Positions 26,926-35,038 of a stretch of DNA of 58,833 nt are shown in pieces. The notes under the pieces are model-generated. The model saw nothing but the letters and a program-made list of their open reading frames with translations, had not been told where the DNA came from and ran no database searches. Numbering within the stretch: the stretch's first letter is position 1; every line of letters starts with the position of its first letter. Source of the stretch: CAZISM01 sp964541895 (lineage in GTDB: Bacteria > Zhuqueibacterota > Zhuqueibacteria > Residuimicrobiales > Residuimicrobiaceae); the NCBI GenBank assembly GCA_964541895.1, contig CAZISM010000019.1, positions 1 to 58,833 on the forward strand, in the 5' to 3' direction. The position numbers and the translations under genes are program-made.

Positions 26926-27357
26926 ATGAACATGACTACGACTGCGACCCGCCCCAGAGGCGTAACGGTTCTTATCATCATCAATTCCATCGCTGCCGTC
27001 ATCACCCTGCTGTTTTGGATCCTGGTCTATTTTCGCCTGTTTGCCCGGCCGATCACTGATCCCGCGTTGGCCATTGCTGCAAGCGCCACCTTCGGCTTCC
27101 TGGTGGGAGATTTGATCTGGGCCGTACCCTTGCTCATTGCCAGTGTGATCGGCCTGCGACGCCTGACCTTCTGCGGCTGGCTGTGCAGCCAGTTCGCCAA
27201 CATCCTCTGGCTGTACTCTATGACCGTCATTTGGGTGCGAGATCTCTACAGCGGCGCCATCAGTCCGGGCGCCTGGCTGTTCACCCCCTTTGCCCTGGTG
27301 GCGGTTTGGGCGACGATTTATCTATGGCGCTGCCGGCAACTTTTTAGCCGGCCATGA
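26926..27357 (+). CDS. Small multi-pass membrane protein
   Basis: A protein of about 143 residues with four hydrophobic helices: VTVLIIINSIAAVITLLFWI, a second near 48-75, a third around GWLCSQFANILWLYSM, and a fourth near FTPFALVAVWATIYLW. I do not recognise the family. The ATG at 26926 has AGAGAGA just upstream; a second ATG two codons later is equally possible. Its end overlaps the start of the next membrane protein gene (ATGA), so the two are coupled. Confidence 0.7.
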   Translation: MNMTTTATRPRGVTVLIIINSIAAVITLLFWILVYFRLFARPITDPALAIAASATFGFLVGDLIWAVPLLIASVIGLRRLTFCGWLCSQFANILWLYSMTVIWVRDLYSGAISPGAWLFTPFALVAVWATIYLWRCRQLFSRP

Positions 27358-28913
27358 AGAAACCGCTGCTCGCCTCGGCAAAGCGGCTTTTTGCAGACCG
27401 TTCCCTGTGGATCCCGGCCGCCCTTTTTCTGCTGCTGATCCTGCTCGAACTCGCTGTCATTCTCCATCTCAATCACCAGGAATTCAGCTACTCGCTGGAC
27501 GATGCCTATATTCATCTCGCCCTGGCCGAGCGCATTCATCAGGGACATTATGGCATCAACAGCGGCGAAGCCGCAGCACCCTCATCCAGCATCCTCTGGC
27601 CGTTTTTGCTGGCGCCCTTTGCCGGCCAGAGCTGGTTCAGCTGGCTGCCATTGCTTCTGAACGTGCTCGCCGGCCTGGTCGTGCTCGCCATGACCGGCCG
27701 GTTCTGGAACTCTTTTTTTTCCGCCCGCACATCAACCACGCCGGCGCTTGCCGCCAACCTGCTGATGATTTTTTGCCTGAACCTGGTCGGCCTCTCGTTC
27801 ACCGGCATGGAGCATCTCTGGCAACTCGTGATGACGTTGGCCATCGCGCTCGCACTGCTGCGCAGCGACGACGGTCACGAACCGGGCGCACTTTTTTTTC
27901 TCGCGGTCGTGGTCGGACCACTGCTGCGGTACGAAAATGCCGGGCTGTCCGCCATCGCTCTGCTCTGGCTGCTGATACAGCGCCGTTATCGCGCCTTCAT
28001 CGTGCTGTCGATTCTCACCGTGCTCCCTCTCGGTCTTTTCTCTCTTTATTTACATTCGCTGGGACTGGCCTGGTTTCCCAGTTCGGTTATGGCTAAATCC
28101 GTAAGCGTGTTTGGCGGCAGCGCTTCCCCGATCGCCAACCTCATGCTCAACCTCAATCACCGGCAGGCCCTGGTGCTTATGGCCGCGATCGTACTTTTAC
28201 TTGTTCACGCCTTTTCAAGCAGACGCCGCGCTCTGCCGCTGCTCACGGTGATGGCCGCCTGCGGCCATCTGATACTCGGCCGCTTCGGCTGGTGGGACCG
28301 TTACGAGATCTATATCCTTGCTTTCCTGCTCTTCATTCTTGCCGCCGCCTATCAGCACCATCTGCAGCGGCTAAATCGATGGTTGATCGTTAGCGTTATT
28401 TTTGTTATATTCCTGCCGTATATAATAAATCTGTTGTATACCCCGCTTGGCTGCAACAACATGTATCAGCAGCAACGGCAGATGGCACGGTTTGTAAAGC
28501 AGGAGTGGCCGGCGCCGGTAGCCGTCAACGACCTGGGCTGGGTGGCCTTTGGCAATCCCAATTACATTCTGGACCTCTGGGGGCTGGCGTCGCCGCAGGT
28601 GCTGCAGGTACGGCGCCAGCATCGCAGCAGCAGCTGGATGGACAGCCTGGCGCGCCGCCACAACGTCCGCCTGGCCATGATCTATGAGGTCTATTTTCCG
28701 CTCCTGCCGGAAACGTGGACCTGCGTCGGCAAGCTCTTTCTGGGGCGACGCAAAATGACAGCCGACCAGCCGGTAGTCAGTTTTTATGCTACCCGTCCCG
28801 AAGAGGTTGATACTCTCAAGCGGCATCTGCGCCATTTCAAACCGAGTCTGCCGCCTGACGTTCGTTTGCACATCGCTGCTGATGCTCACAGCACTGAAAA
28901 GAGAACACCATGA
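27354..28913 (+). CDS. Predicted GT-C-fold membrane glycosyltransferase
   Basis: A 519-residue protein with about ten hydrophobic helices. After the first helix comes YSLDDAYIHLALAERI, with Asp49-Asp50 in the position of the catalytic acidic pair of GT-C enzymes that use polyprenyl-phosphate sugars. The C-terminal 130 residues are a soluble domain with FVKQEWPAPVAVNDLGWVAF and a Trp/Tyr-rich stretch, as in related uncharacterised GT-C proteins. I infer transfer of a sugar on the outer face of the inner membrane. The gene overlaps both neighbours by four bases (ATGA). Confidence 0.75.
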   Translation: MKKPLLASAKRLFADRSLWIPAALFLLLILLELAVILHLNHQEFSYSLDDAYIHLALAERIHQGHYGINSGEAAAPSSSILWPFLLAPFAGQSWFSWLPLLLNVLAGLVVLAMTGRFWNSFFSARTSTTPALAANLLMIFCLNLVGLSFTGMEHLWQLVMTLAIALALLRSDDGHEPGALFFLAVVVGPLLRYENAGLSAIALLWLLIQRRYRAFIVLSILTVLPLGLFSLYLHSLGLAWFPSSVMAKSVSVFGGSASPIANLMLNLNHRQALVLMAAIVLLLVHAFSSRRRALPLLTVMAACGHLILGRFGWWDRYEIYILAFLLFILAAAYQHHLQRLNRWLIVSVIFVIFLPYIINLLYTPLGCNNMYQQQRQMARFVKQEWPAPVAVNDLGWVAFGNPNYILDLWGLASPQVLQVRRQHRSSSWMDSLARRHNVRLAMIYEVYFPLLPETWTCVGKLFLGRRKMTADQPVVSFYATRPEEVDTLKRHLRHFKPSLPPDVRLHIAADAHSTEKRTP

Positions 28914-29719
28914 ACAATCCTTCCATTCTGGAAACCATCAACACCTTGATCATTGAAACCGAAGTCAAGCTCATCAGCAGCATCATCCTTGTCCTGCTGA
29001 TCTGGCTGCTGCGCGCCATCCTCTTGCGACTTCTTTTCCAAAGAATCAAAACAAACCGAACTCAACATGTTGCCCGCCAGATCGTCGGCTACACCGCCTT
29101 TATTCTCGGCGTGGTGCTGATCGGGCGCCTCTGGCTGGAAGGATTTCAGTCCCTGCTTATGGTGTTGACGCTGGTGGTGGCCGCGCTGGTCGTTTCACTC
29201 AAGGAGTTGATTCTCAACATCGCCTCCTGGAGCGTGATCGCCTGGCGGCAGCTGTTCAGCATCGGTGATCGCATAAAGATAGGCGCCCATTTCGGCGAGG
29301 TGGTGGAAACCGGCATCATCTACATCACCATCATCGAGATGGAGGAAAAATTGCACACCGAGCCGCAGGGCCATCGGGTGGTGAGAATACCCAACAGCCT
29401 GGTGTTGACACAACCGGTGATCAACTATACGCGCGGATCGCACGTTTTGTGGTATGAAGTGACACTCGCTCTGCGGCTTGACAGCGACTGGAAATCCGGC
29501 CGCGAGATTCTTTTGCAGATTCTGCTGCACCACAGCAGCAGCGCCAACGAAAGCGACGAAGAGGCCGGCGCCGACGTGCTCATCGCCGTTCGCGAAGGCC
29601 GGATTATTTTAACCGGCCGCTATCTCTGTGACTCGTACCGCCATCTCGAAGTTGAACAAGAGATCTGGCAGGACATCCTTGGCGCCATGCAGAACACCGC
29701 AGACATCACCCTGCTCTGA
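28910..29719 (+). CDS. MscS-family mechanosensitive channel
   Basis: A 269-residue MscS-like channel. Three hydrophobic helices (about 15-38, 60-80, 85-105) precede the beta-domain signature FSIGDRIKIGAHFGEVVETG and VVRIPNSLVLTQPVINY. The C-terminal alpha/beta vestibule part is present. MscS proteins release solutes under osmotic down-shock. The TM3 helix lacks the Gly/Ala pattern of E. coli MscS, so gating may differ. It is the last gene of the glycosyltransferase operon. Confidence 0.85.
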   Translation: MNNPSILETINTLIIETEVKLISSIILVLLIWLLRAILLRLLFQRIKTNRTQHVARQIVGYTAFILGVVLIGRLWLEGFQSLLMVLTLVVAALVVSLKELILNIASWSVIAWRQLFSIGDRIKIGAHFGEVVETGIIYITIIEMEEKLHTEPQGHRVVRIPNSLVLTQPVINYTRGSHVLWYEVTLALRLDSDWKSGREILLQILLHHSSSANESDEEAGADVLIAVREGRIILTGRYLCDSYRHLEVEQEIWQDILGAMQNTADITLL

Positions 29720-29754
29720 CCGTCGCCGCACCAGCCCTTTGCCCGGCCAGCAAA

Positions 29755-29783
29755 TTACATGCCTGTATTAAAAAAAATATAAT
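29755..29783 (+). promoter_or_regulatory. Possible fusA promoter
   Basis: TTACAT (29755-29760) and a perfect TATAAT (29778-29783) are 17 bases apart in the AT-rich spacer before fusA. The -35 box is poor; other A/T words nearby could serve instead. Confidence 0.35.
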
Positions 29784-29863
29784 AACTCTGGCGTTTAAGC
29801 CTGAAAATACTTATATTATATTCTTTGCTTTTAATCGTTAATTCTATTAACCTTGGAAAACGT

Positions 29864-31948
29864 ATGGCTATTGATCTCTCAAAAATGCGCAACATCGGCA
29901 TCAGCGCACACATCGATTCGGGCAAAACAACCCTGACAGAACGGGTTTTGTATTACACCCAAAAAATCCACGCCATCCATGAAGTCCGCGGCAAGGACGG
30001 TCACGGCGCCACCATGGACTCTATGGATCTGGAGCGGGAACGTGGCATCACCATCCAATCCGCTTCCACCAACGTGACCTGGAAAAATCACTCCATCAAC
30101 ATCATCGACACGCCGGGCCACGTGGATTTTACCATTGAAGTCGAACGCTCTCTGCGCGTTCTCGATGGCGCCATCCTGGTTTTGTGCGCCGTGGGCGGCG
30201 TGCAATCGCAAACCATCACCGTGGACCGGCAGATGACGCGCTACAAAGTGCCGCGCATCGCGTTTATCAACAAGTGCGATCGCATGGGCGCCAATCCAGA
30301 ACGGGTGACTGAACAGCTGCGCGACAAGCTTAATCATAACGCCGTACTCATGCAGCTGCCGATCGGTTTGGAGAACAATTTTGAAGGCATCATCGATCTC
30401 ATCACCATGAAGGCGCATTATTTCGACGGCGCCAATGGCGAAAACATACGCCTTGAAGAGATCCCGGAACATATGAAAGCGGCTGCGCTGGAAAAACGCG
30501 ATCTCATGCTGGATCGAGTGTCCCTCTACAGCGACGCCCTGGCCGAGGCTTACCTGGAAGACCGCGTCACAGAAGATCTGATTTACTCAGCCGTCCGGCA
30601 CGGGACCCTGAGCCTGGAGCTCATTCCGGTGTTTATAGGCTCTGCCTTTAAAAACAAGGGCGTGCAGCTGCTGCTGAATGCGGTGCTCGCCTATCTGCCG
30701 GCACCCACTGAAGTGCAAAACAAGGCGTTCGATCTGGATCAGGACAACGCCGAAGTGATGCTGCAATCCGACCCGACCAAACCGGCGGTGCTGCTGGCGT
30801 TCAAGCTGGATGACACCCGTTTCGGTCAGCTCACCTATGTGCGCATGTATCAGGGCCGTATCGATAAAGGCGATGAAATCTATAACCGGCGCAGCCAAAG
30901 AAAAGTCCGCGTCGGCCGCCTGATCCGCATGCACGCGGACGAAATGGAAGACATCACCTTTGCGGAAGCGGGCGATATCGTCGCCATGTTCGGCATCGAC
31001 TGCGCCTCTGGTGACACCTTTACCTGCAGCGATGTCAACTATTCCATGTCATCGATGTATGTGCCCACGCCGGTCATCTCTCTCTCCGTCAAAGCGGCGG
31101 ACAACAAGTCCGGCGAAAACATGGCCAAAGCGCTCAACCGCTTTGTCAAGGAAGATCCCACGTTTCAGACCTATGTGGATCCGGAAACGAACGACACCAT
31201 CATCAAAGGCATGGGCGAGCTTCATCTCGATATCTATATCGAACGCATGCGTCGGGAATACAACGTGACCCTGGAGACCGGTGCGCCGCAGGTGGCGTAT
31301 CGCGAAAGCATTTCCCAAAAATCGACCTTTGATTATACCCATAAAAAGCAAACCGGTGGCGCCGGGCAATACGGCCGCGTCTGCGGCCTCATCGAGCCGT
31401 TTCATCAGGGCGACTTCGAATTTGTCGACGACATCAAGGGCGGCGTCATTCCCAACGAATACATCCCCTCCTGTGAAAAAGGCTTTGTCCAGGCGCTGCA
31501 AAAAGGACCGCTGGTAGGCTTTCCCATCGTCGGCGTCCGCGTCACCCTCAACGACGGCAATTATCATCCGGTGGATTCGTCGGATAATGCTTTTCAGCAG
31601 GCGGCCTTTGGCGCATTCCGTGATACCTACGGCAAATGCAAGCCCATCATCCTGGAGCCTATCATGCGCGTCGGTGTGGAAACACCGCCGGAATATCAGG
31701 GACAGGTGTTAGGCACCATCAATCAGCGCCGAGGCATGATCCTCAGCGCCACAGAGGACAAGGTATTTACCGCCATCGAAGCCGAAGTGCCCTTGAGCGA
31801 GATGTTCGGCTATTCGACGGTGCTTCGTTCCGCGACCCAGGGCAAAGCCGAATTTACCATGGAATTTTCCCGCTATGCCAAGGTGCCGGATTCCATTGCG
31901 GAAAATCTTAAAAAAACCTATCTGGAAAAACAGAAACAGCAAAAATAG
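29864..31948 (+). CDS. fusA: Elongation factor G, mitochondrial-type (spdEFG1-like)
   Basis: A 694-residue translational GTPase. G1 is AHIDSGKTTLTERVL, G2 RGITIQS, G3 DTPGHVDF and G4 NKCD. HEVRGKDGHGATMDSMDLER is the form seen in mitochondrial EF-G1 and the spirochaete/Planctomycete/deltaproteobacterial spdEFG1, rather than in E. coli EF-G. Domains II to V are complete (GMGELHLDIYIERM, VDSSDNAFQQAAFGAF, EPIMRVGVETP). It should catalyse translocation. The start is placed at the ATG before AIDLSKMRNIG with TTGGAAAACGT upstream. The gene stands alone, not in the rpsL-rpsG-tuf context, as is common for spdEFG1 genes. Confidence 0.92.
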   Translation: MAIDLSKMRNIGISAHIDSGKTTLTERVLYYTQKIHAIHEVRGKDGHGATMDSMDLERERGITIQSASTNVTWKNHSINIIDTPGHVDFTIEVERSLRVLDGAILVLCAVGGVQSQTITVDRQMTRYKVPRIAFINKCDRMGANPERVTEQLRDKLNHNAVLMQLPIGLENNFEGIIDLITMKAHYFDGANGENIRLEEIPEHMKAAALEKRDLMLDRVSLYSDALAEAYLEDRVTEDLIYSAVRHGTLSLELIPVFIGSAFKNKGVQLLLNAVLAYLPAPTEVQNKAFDLDQDNAEVMLQSDPTKPAVLLAFKLDDTRFGQLTYVRMYQGRIDKGDEIYNRRSQRKVRVGRLIRMHADEMEDITFAEAGDIVAMFGIDCASGDTFTCSDVNYSMSSMYVPTPVISLSVKAADNKSGENMAKALNRFVKEDPTFQTYVDPETNDTIIKGMGELHLDIYIERMRREYNVTLETGAPQVAYRESISQKSTFDYTHKKQTGGAGQYGRVCGLIEPFHQGDFEFVDDIKGGVIPNEYIPSCEKGFVQALQKGPLVGFPIVGVRVTLNDGNYHPVDSSDNAFQQAAFGAFRDTYGKCKPIILEPIMRVGVETPPEYQGQVLGTINQRRGMILSATEDKVFTAIEAEVPLSEMFGYSTVLRSATQGKAEFTMEFSRYAKVPDSIAENLKKTYLEKQKQQK

Positions 31949-31964
31949 CTCGTACTTTGAACCC

Positions 31965-31992
31965 TTGCTTTTTTCAAACTCTTTTGTATATT
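31965..31992 (+). promoter_or_regulatory. Promoter of the RecA/KaiC-like ATPase gene
   Basis: TTGCTT (31965-31970) and TATATT (31987-31992) are 16 bases apart, about 40 bases before the start codon. Confidence 0.45.
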
Positions 31993-32032
31993 TGTCCATA
32001 GGCAACACGGACCATTTGACAAGGATCAACGC

Positions 32033-32722
32033 ATGATCAAACATGAACTCATCAAGCGCAGCCCGATTCGTATCCTGGAACAGACCATTCACGGTGGTCT
32101 GGGTAAAGGAAATCTGGGCGTTTTTATAGCCAAAAAGGGGGTGGGAAAAACCGCCTGCCTTGTCCATTTTGCCACGGACCACCTGCTGCGCGGCGAAAAA
32201 GCGCTGCATATCTCGTTCGCCGATGATCCGCACCACATCGCCAACTGGTATCATCAGGTCTATGAGGAGGTGGCCGCTGCCTACAAGCTGGAAAACGCCT
32301 CCGACATTTTCGAGGATTCACTCCACCACCGGCTCATCATCCATTTCAAACAACCGGACGTGACCCTGGATCACATCGAGAAAAAACTCAACGTCTATAT
32401 CAAAGAGGGCGGCTTTAATCCGCAAATCATCATTGTGGACGGCTACTGCCTTGCGCAGCCCTCTGACCTGAGCAAGTGGCAGCAACTGGCTCAGCAGTAT
32501 CAGGCTGAAATCTGGTTTTCCGCTACACTGCCGGCAGACGGCACCACCGCGGCGGATTTCATCAAACCGTTTAACGAGTATTTTACCGTTATCATCGAAT
32601 TGTCAGCCCAGCCGGACCACATCGATTTCAGTTTGCTGAAAGATCATGCCGCCTCTGTTCCAGACAAGCTCAGGCTGCGCCTGGATCCAGGCACACTGCT
32701 CATCGCAAATCGTCGCGTGTAA
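32033..32722 (+). CDS. RecA/KaiC-superfamily ATPase of unknown function
   Basis: A 229-residue P-loop protein. GVFIAKKGVGKTACLVHFA (about 29-47) is a Walker A with Ala in the first glycine position, and FNPQIIIVDGY near 130-140 is the Walker B strand. LHISFADDPHHIANWYHQV between them resembles KaiC/RadA-type folds that retrieve a domain or cargo. No DNA-binding or membrane segment is seen. The ATG is preceded by AAGGATCAACGC. Related small ATPases are annotated only as cytoplasmic or circadian-clock-like. I do not assign a function. It stands alone between EF-G and the ferredoxin gene. Confidence 0.7.
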   Translation: MIKHELIKRSPIRILEQTIHGGLGKGNLGVFIAKKGVGKTACLVHFATDHLLRGEKALHISFADDPHHIANWYHQVYEEVAAAYKLENASDIFEDSLHHRLIIHFKQPDVTLDHIEKKLNVYIKEGGFNPQIIIVDGYCLAQPSDLSKWQQLAQQYQAEIWFSATLPADGTTAADFIKPFNEYFTVIIELSAQPDHIDFSLLKDHAASVPDKLRLRLDPGTLLIANRRV

Positions 32723-32750
32723 TTTGCCTTAATCAGGATGGTTAGGGGGG

Positions 32751-32771
32751 CACCCCGCTCAGGCCGGGGTG
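32751..32771. terminator. Hairpin between converging genes
   Basis: CACCCCG and CGGGGTG form a 7-bp stem around a 7-base loop between the converging ATPase and ferredoxin genes. No T-run is present on either strand, so termination here is only suggested. Confidence 0.35.
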
Positions 32772-32801
32772 TGGATCGTTTGTGGATAGATCGCTGTGGG
32801 A

Positions 32802-33116
32802 CTAGATATCCATGAGAAGGCGAGTTACAACCTGTCCCCTTAGCAGGTGCTCCTGTATTATTTCCTCGACATCGTTTTCGTTCACCCGGCCGTACCATAT
32901 GCCCTGCGGGTAAATGACCACACTGGGGCCTTTTGCACAGGCGTTCATGCAGCCGGCTGAATTGGCGCGTGCACGCTTTTTAAGGCCCAGCTCATCCAGT
33001 CGCTGCTTGAACTGCGCCAGAACCTGCTTGCCGCCCCGGGCACTGCAGCAACCGCGAGGATCGTCCGCTGCCCTCTCATTGGTGCAGATAAAAATGTGAA
33101 ACTCGTATTTCGGCAT
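32802..33116 (-). CDS. Thioredoxin-like [2Fe-2S] ferredoxin
   Basis: A 104-residue electron carrier of the thioredoxin-like ferredoxin family (related to the NuoE C-terminal and Aquifex Fd). The cluster ligands follow the family layout: CTNERAADDPRGCC near 11-24, then AGCMNACAKGP near 54-64, which includes the C-x3-C pair. VVIYPQGIWYGRVN follows as in homologues. The start ATG at 33116 has GGAGGATAAGGAG directly upstream. Such proteins serve hydrogenases, formate dehydrogenases or biosynthetic enzymes; no partner is visible here. Confidence 0.9.
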   Translation of the reverse strand: MPKYEFHIFICTNERAADDPRGCCSARGGKQVLAQFKQRLDELGLKKRARANSAGCMNACAKGPSVVIYPQGIWYGRVNENDVEEIIQEHLLRGQVVTRLLMDI

Positions 33117-33159
33117 CTCCTTATCCTCCGTCTCACTGAGCCATGTCAGAACAACCAAC

Positions 33160-33185
33160 AAAAAAAGCCCACTGATTCAGCAGGC
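33160..33185 (-). terminator. Intrinsic terminator of tRNA-Arg
   Basis: On the minus strand GCCTGCTG-AAT-CAGTGGGC forms an 8-bp stem with two G-T pairs, followed by seven Ts, starting six bases after the tRNA. Confidence 0.85.
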
Positions 33186-33190
33186 CTTTG

Positions 33191-33264
33191 CGCGCCCGGA
33201 GGGGCTCGAACCCCCAACCTTCTGATCCGAAGTCAGAAGCTCTATCCAATTGAGCTACGGGCGC
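33191..33264 (-). tRNA. tRNA-Arg(TCG)
   Basis: The cloverleaf folds completely: acceptor GCGCCCG/CGGGCGC, D stem GCTC/GAGC, anticodon stem TCTGA/TCAGA around loop CTTCGGA (anticodon TCG, decoding CGA), and T stem GGGGG/CCCTC with loop TTCGAGC. No encoded CCA follows the discriminator base. It has its own promoter and terminator. Confidence 0.97.
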
Positions 33265-33279
33265 CAGTTCAATCGGATT

Positions 33280-33308
33280 AATGTACGATAATTCACCCTA
33301 TTTTGCAA
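33280..33308 (-). promoter_or_regulatory. Promoter of tRNA-Arg
   Basis: On the minus strand TTGCAA (33303-33308) and TACATT (33280-33285) are 17 bases apart, with the mature tRNA starting 15 bases after the -10 box. Confidence 0.65.
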
Positions 33309-33352
33309 GCCTCATTTCACGGCAGGTCGCTGCCCTTTCAAGCAGAATACTC

Positions 33353-33934
33353 CTACATCACCGGTACACTGACCTTTACTTTGCCCACCACGATCAGGCT
33401 CACCTTGATCACAAAATGAAAGCGCAAATTGGGCGGCGGCGCCGGCGTTCCCTGCCCTACCACCTGAAAAGAGATGCGGTTGTTGCCGCCAACAATGGGC
33501 GAGATGGCTTTATCTATTTCAAGCACGCCCGGCTGCAGCAACGCCTGCACTTGCGGCTGATCCGCCACGTCCGCCAGCTTTAAATTTTGCACCCTGATCA
33601 AACCCTGATACGGTTTGGCGGGATCGGCGGTGACATCGACCGTGCCGTTCACAACCGTGCTGTTGGCCGCAGACAGGTTGGTGATCGTGTAACTGACGCC
33701 CTGCAGGTGAATGCCCAGGATCTCTTCAAAATTGTTATCCTTCTTGATTCGTTCGATCACTGGGGTGGCATCCACCGCACCTGTCTGTTTGAAAAATCCA
33801 TCTGCTGAATTAACGATGAACGGGGCTTCTGCAGAGCCCAGAACCGGCACCTCAACGTAGCGGGTTTGGCAACTCATGCCCTGAAAGAGCAGTGCGCTGA
33901 CAAGCAAAATCGCCGTTGTTATATATTTTTTCAT
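33353..33934 (-). CDS. Predicted exported envelope protein
   Basis: A 193-residue protein with an N-terminal signal MKKYITTAILLVSALLFQG followed by MSCQTRY; the Cys could be lipidated, but the residues before it do not match a standard lipobox. The mature part is beta-rich with pairs such as SYTITNLSAANSTVVNGTV, and ends in a hydrophobic strand (FHFVIKVSLIVVGKVKVSV). I do not recognise a family. The ATG at 33934 has GGAGGG nine bases upstream. It follows the outer-membrane protein gene by 19 bases and is probably co-transcribed with it. Confidence 0.72.
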   Translation of the reverse strand: MKKYITTAILLVSALLFQGMSCQTRYVEVPVLGSAEAPFIVNSADGFFKQTGAVDATPVIERIKKDNNFEEILGIHLQGVSYTITNLSAANSTVVNGTVDVTADPAKPYQGLIRVQNLKLADVADQPQVQALLQPGVLEIDKAISPIVGGNNRISFQVVGQGTPAPPPNLRFHFVIKVSLIVVGKVKVSVPVM

Positions 33935-33953
33935 CACCGGATTCCCTCCAATC

Positions 33954-34838
33954 TTACAGGCCAACAGCAGCCGTGAGCGAAAACGCCCGGCGCTGTCCAA
34001 AAGTATAATCCCCACTTAGATGTACCACCAGCATATTCAAACCCAAGCCGACCGTCATCTGCAATCCGTCATCACCGGTCAGATCATAGTCCAATATGAC
34101 CGGCTCATCCTCGCCACTGTACTCGTATTTCACCGCAGCGGCGCTTTTATCATAGCCCATGCCGCCATACGCGGTCAACATTCCGATGCGCTTGCTGGCC
34201 TGAAACCCATAATGCAGATTGGTAAAGACCAGCATATCCTCCTTGACCTTGATGTTTTGCCAGAACGCACCGACACTGACATCTACAGGAAAAAGCGGGA
34301 TATACTGGGAAACGCTATGGCGAACACCCACGCCGACCAGCTGTAATTGACCCAAATCCGAATCTCCGAGATCGGTGGCGATATAGCGGGCGGTCAGCTC
34401 GGTCCCCATGATGGACCCTATGGTAAGCTGCGGCACCGCAACAGCGGTTACGTTCATATTCAGCCCGCCGGGAAAATAGTACACAGAGCCGCCGGAACCG
34501 ACAGCCACCTCTGCTTTTTCTTTGCCGACCACGGTCGAAACCTTTGCTTCCTGCGGCGGATAAAACAATCCTTCCGTTGTGGCGGTGAATGTTTTATCCC
34601 TGTCCAGGACCGGCGCCGCCATGGCTACGACACCAAGGCGAAGCCGCAATCCCAGCGCCGGTATCCTGGCTGTGGAGTACCAGCCCCTGTTCATGGCAGC
34701 CCCAAGGCCGCTCACCAGCGGTTGGATGTAGCCTTTGCCATTGTCGTTGGCATATCGCTTCAGGTTTTCCTCAACCTGACTCCAGCCCGCCTGCACCATG
34801 ATCAGCATAAAAACCATCAGAGCATATAGTCTGCTCAT
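33954..34838 (-). CDS. Predicted outer-membrane beta-barrel protein (DUF6588-like)
   Basis: A 294-residue protein with a signal peptide (MSRLYALMVFMLIMVQAGWSQ). The rest alternates amphipathic strands, for example GLRLRLGVVAMAAPVL, GTELTARYIATDL, LQLVGVGVRHSVSQYIP and MTVGLGLNMLVVHLSGDYTFG, ending in a strand with a terminal hydrophobic residue (AFSLTAAVGL), as in integral outer-membrane barrels. It resembles the DUF6588 group of FCB bacteria from memory; this is not certain. The ATG at 34838 is preceded by GGAGGAGTGGAT. A CRP/FNR-like palindrome lies about 55 bases upstream. Confidence 0.75.
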   Translation of the reverse strand: MSRLYALMVFMLIMVQAGWSQVEENLKRYANDNGKGYIQPLVSGLGAAMNRGWYSTARIPALGLRLRLGVVAMAAPVLDRDKTFTATTEGLFYPPQEAKVSTVVGKEKAEVAVGSGGSVYYFPGGLNMNVTAVAVPQLTIGSIMGTELTARYIATDLGDSDLGQLQLVGVGVRHSVSQYIPLFPVDVSVGAFWQNIKVKEDMLVFTNLHYGFQASKRIGMLTAYGGMGYDKSAAAVKYEYSGEDEPVILDYDLTGDDGLQMTVGLGLNMLVVHLSGDYTFGQRRAFSLTAAVGL

Positions 34839-34891
34839 ATCCACTCCTCCTGCTTTCTCCTCTGAAAGTAATCAGAAAAAGGCTGCACTAT

Positions 34892-34907
34892 TGTGATCCA
34901 GATCAAA
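34892..34907. promoter_or_regulatory. CRP/FNR-like palindromic site
   Basis: TGTGATCCAGATCAAA closely follows the CRP consensus TGTGA-N6-TCACA, with one changed base in the right half. It lies about 55 bases before the start codon of the beta-barrel gene on the minus strand. A regulator of this family is not seen in the window. Confidence 0.35.
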
Positions 34908-34913
34908 ATAAAA

Positions 34914-34984
34914 GTGGCAGACAATCAAGACTTGAATGCTTTAGGGGGGTCAGCATTCAGAGGAGGGATTTGATTGCCTGCCAC
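34914..34984. repeat. Long imperfect inverted repeat
   Basis: The left arm (34914-34940) and the right arm (34952-34984) surround an 11-base loop. GTGGCAG, CAATCAA and TGAATGCT in the left arm are mirrored in the right, which carries about six extra bases in the middle. It lies between two minus-strand envelope genes and could be a terminator or processing hairpin for the upstream one, or a small mobile palindrome. Confidence 0.6.
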
Positions 34985-35038
34985 AATCATATAACGTTTT
35001 TTCCACTTTGTTTGTTCCTGGCCGGATTCGGACCAGGA

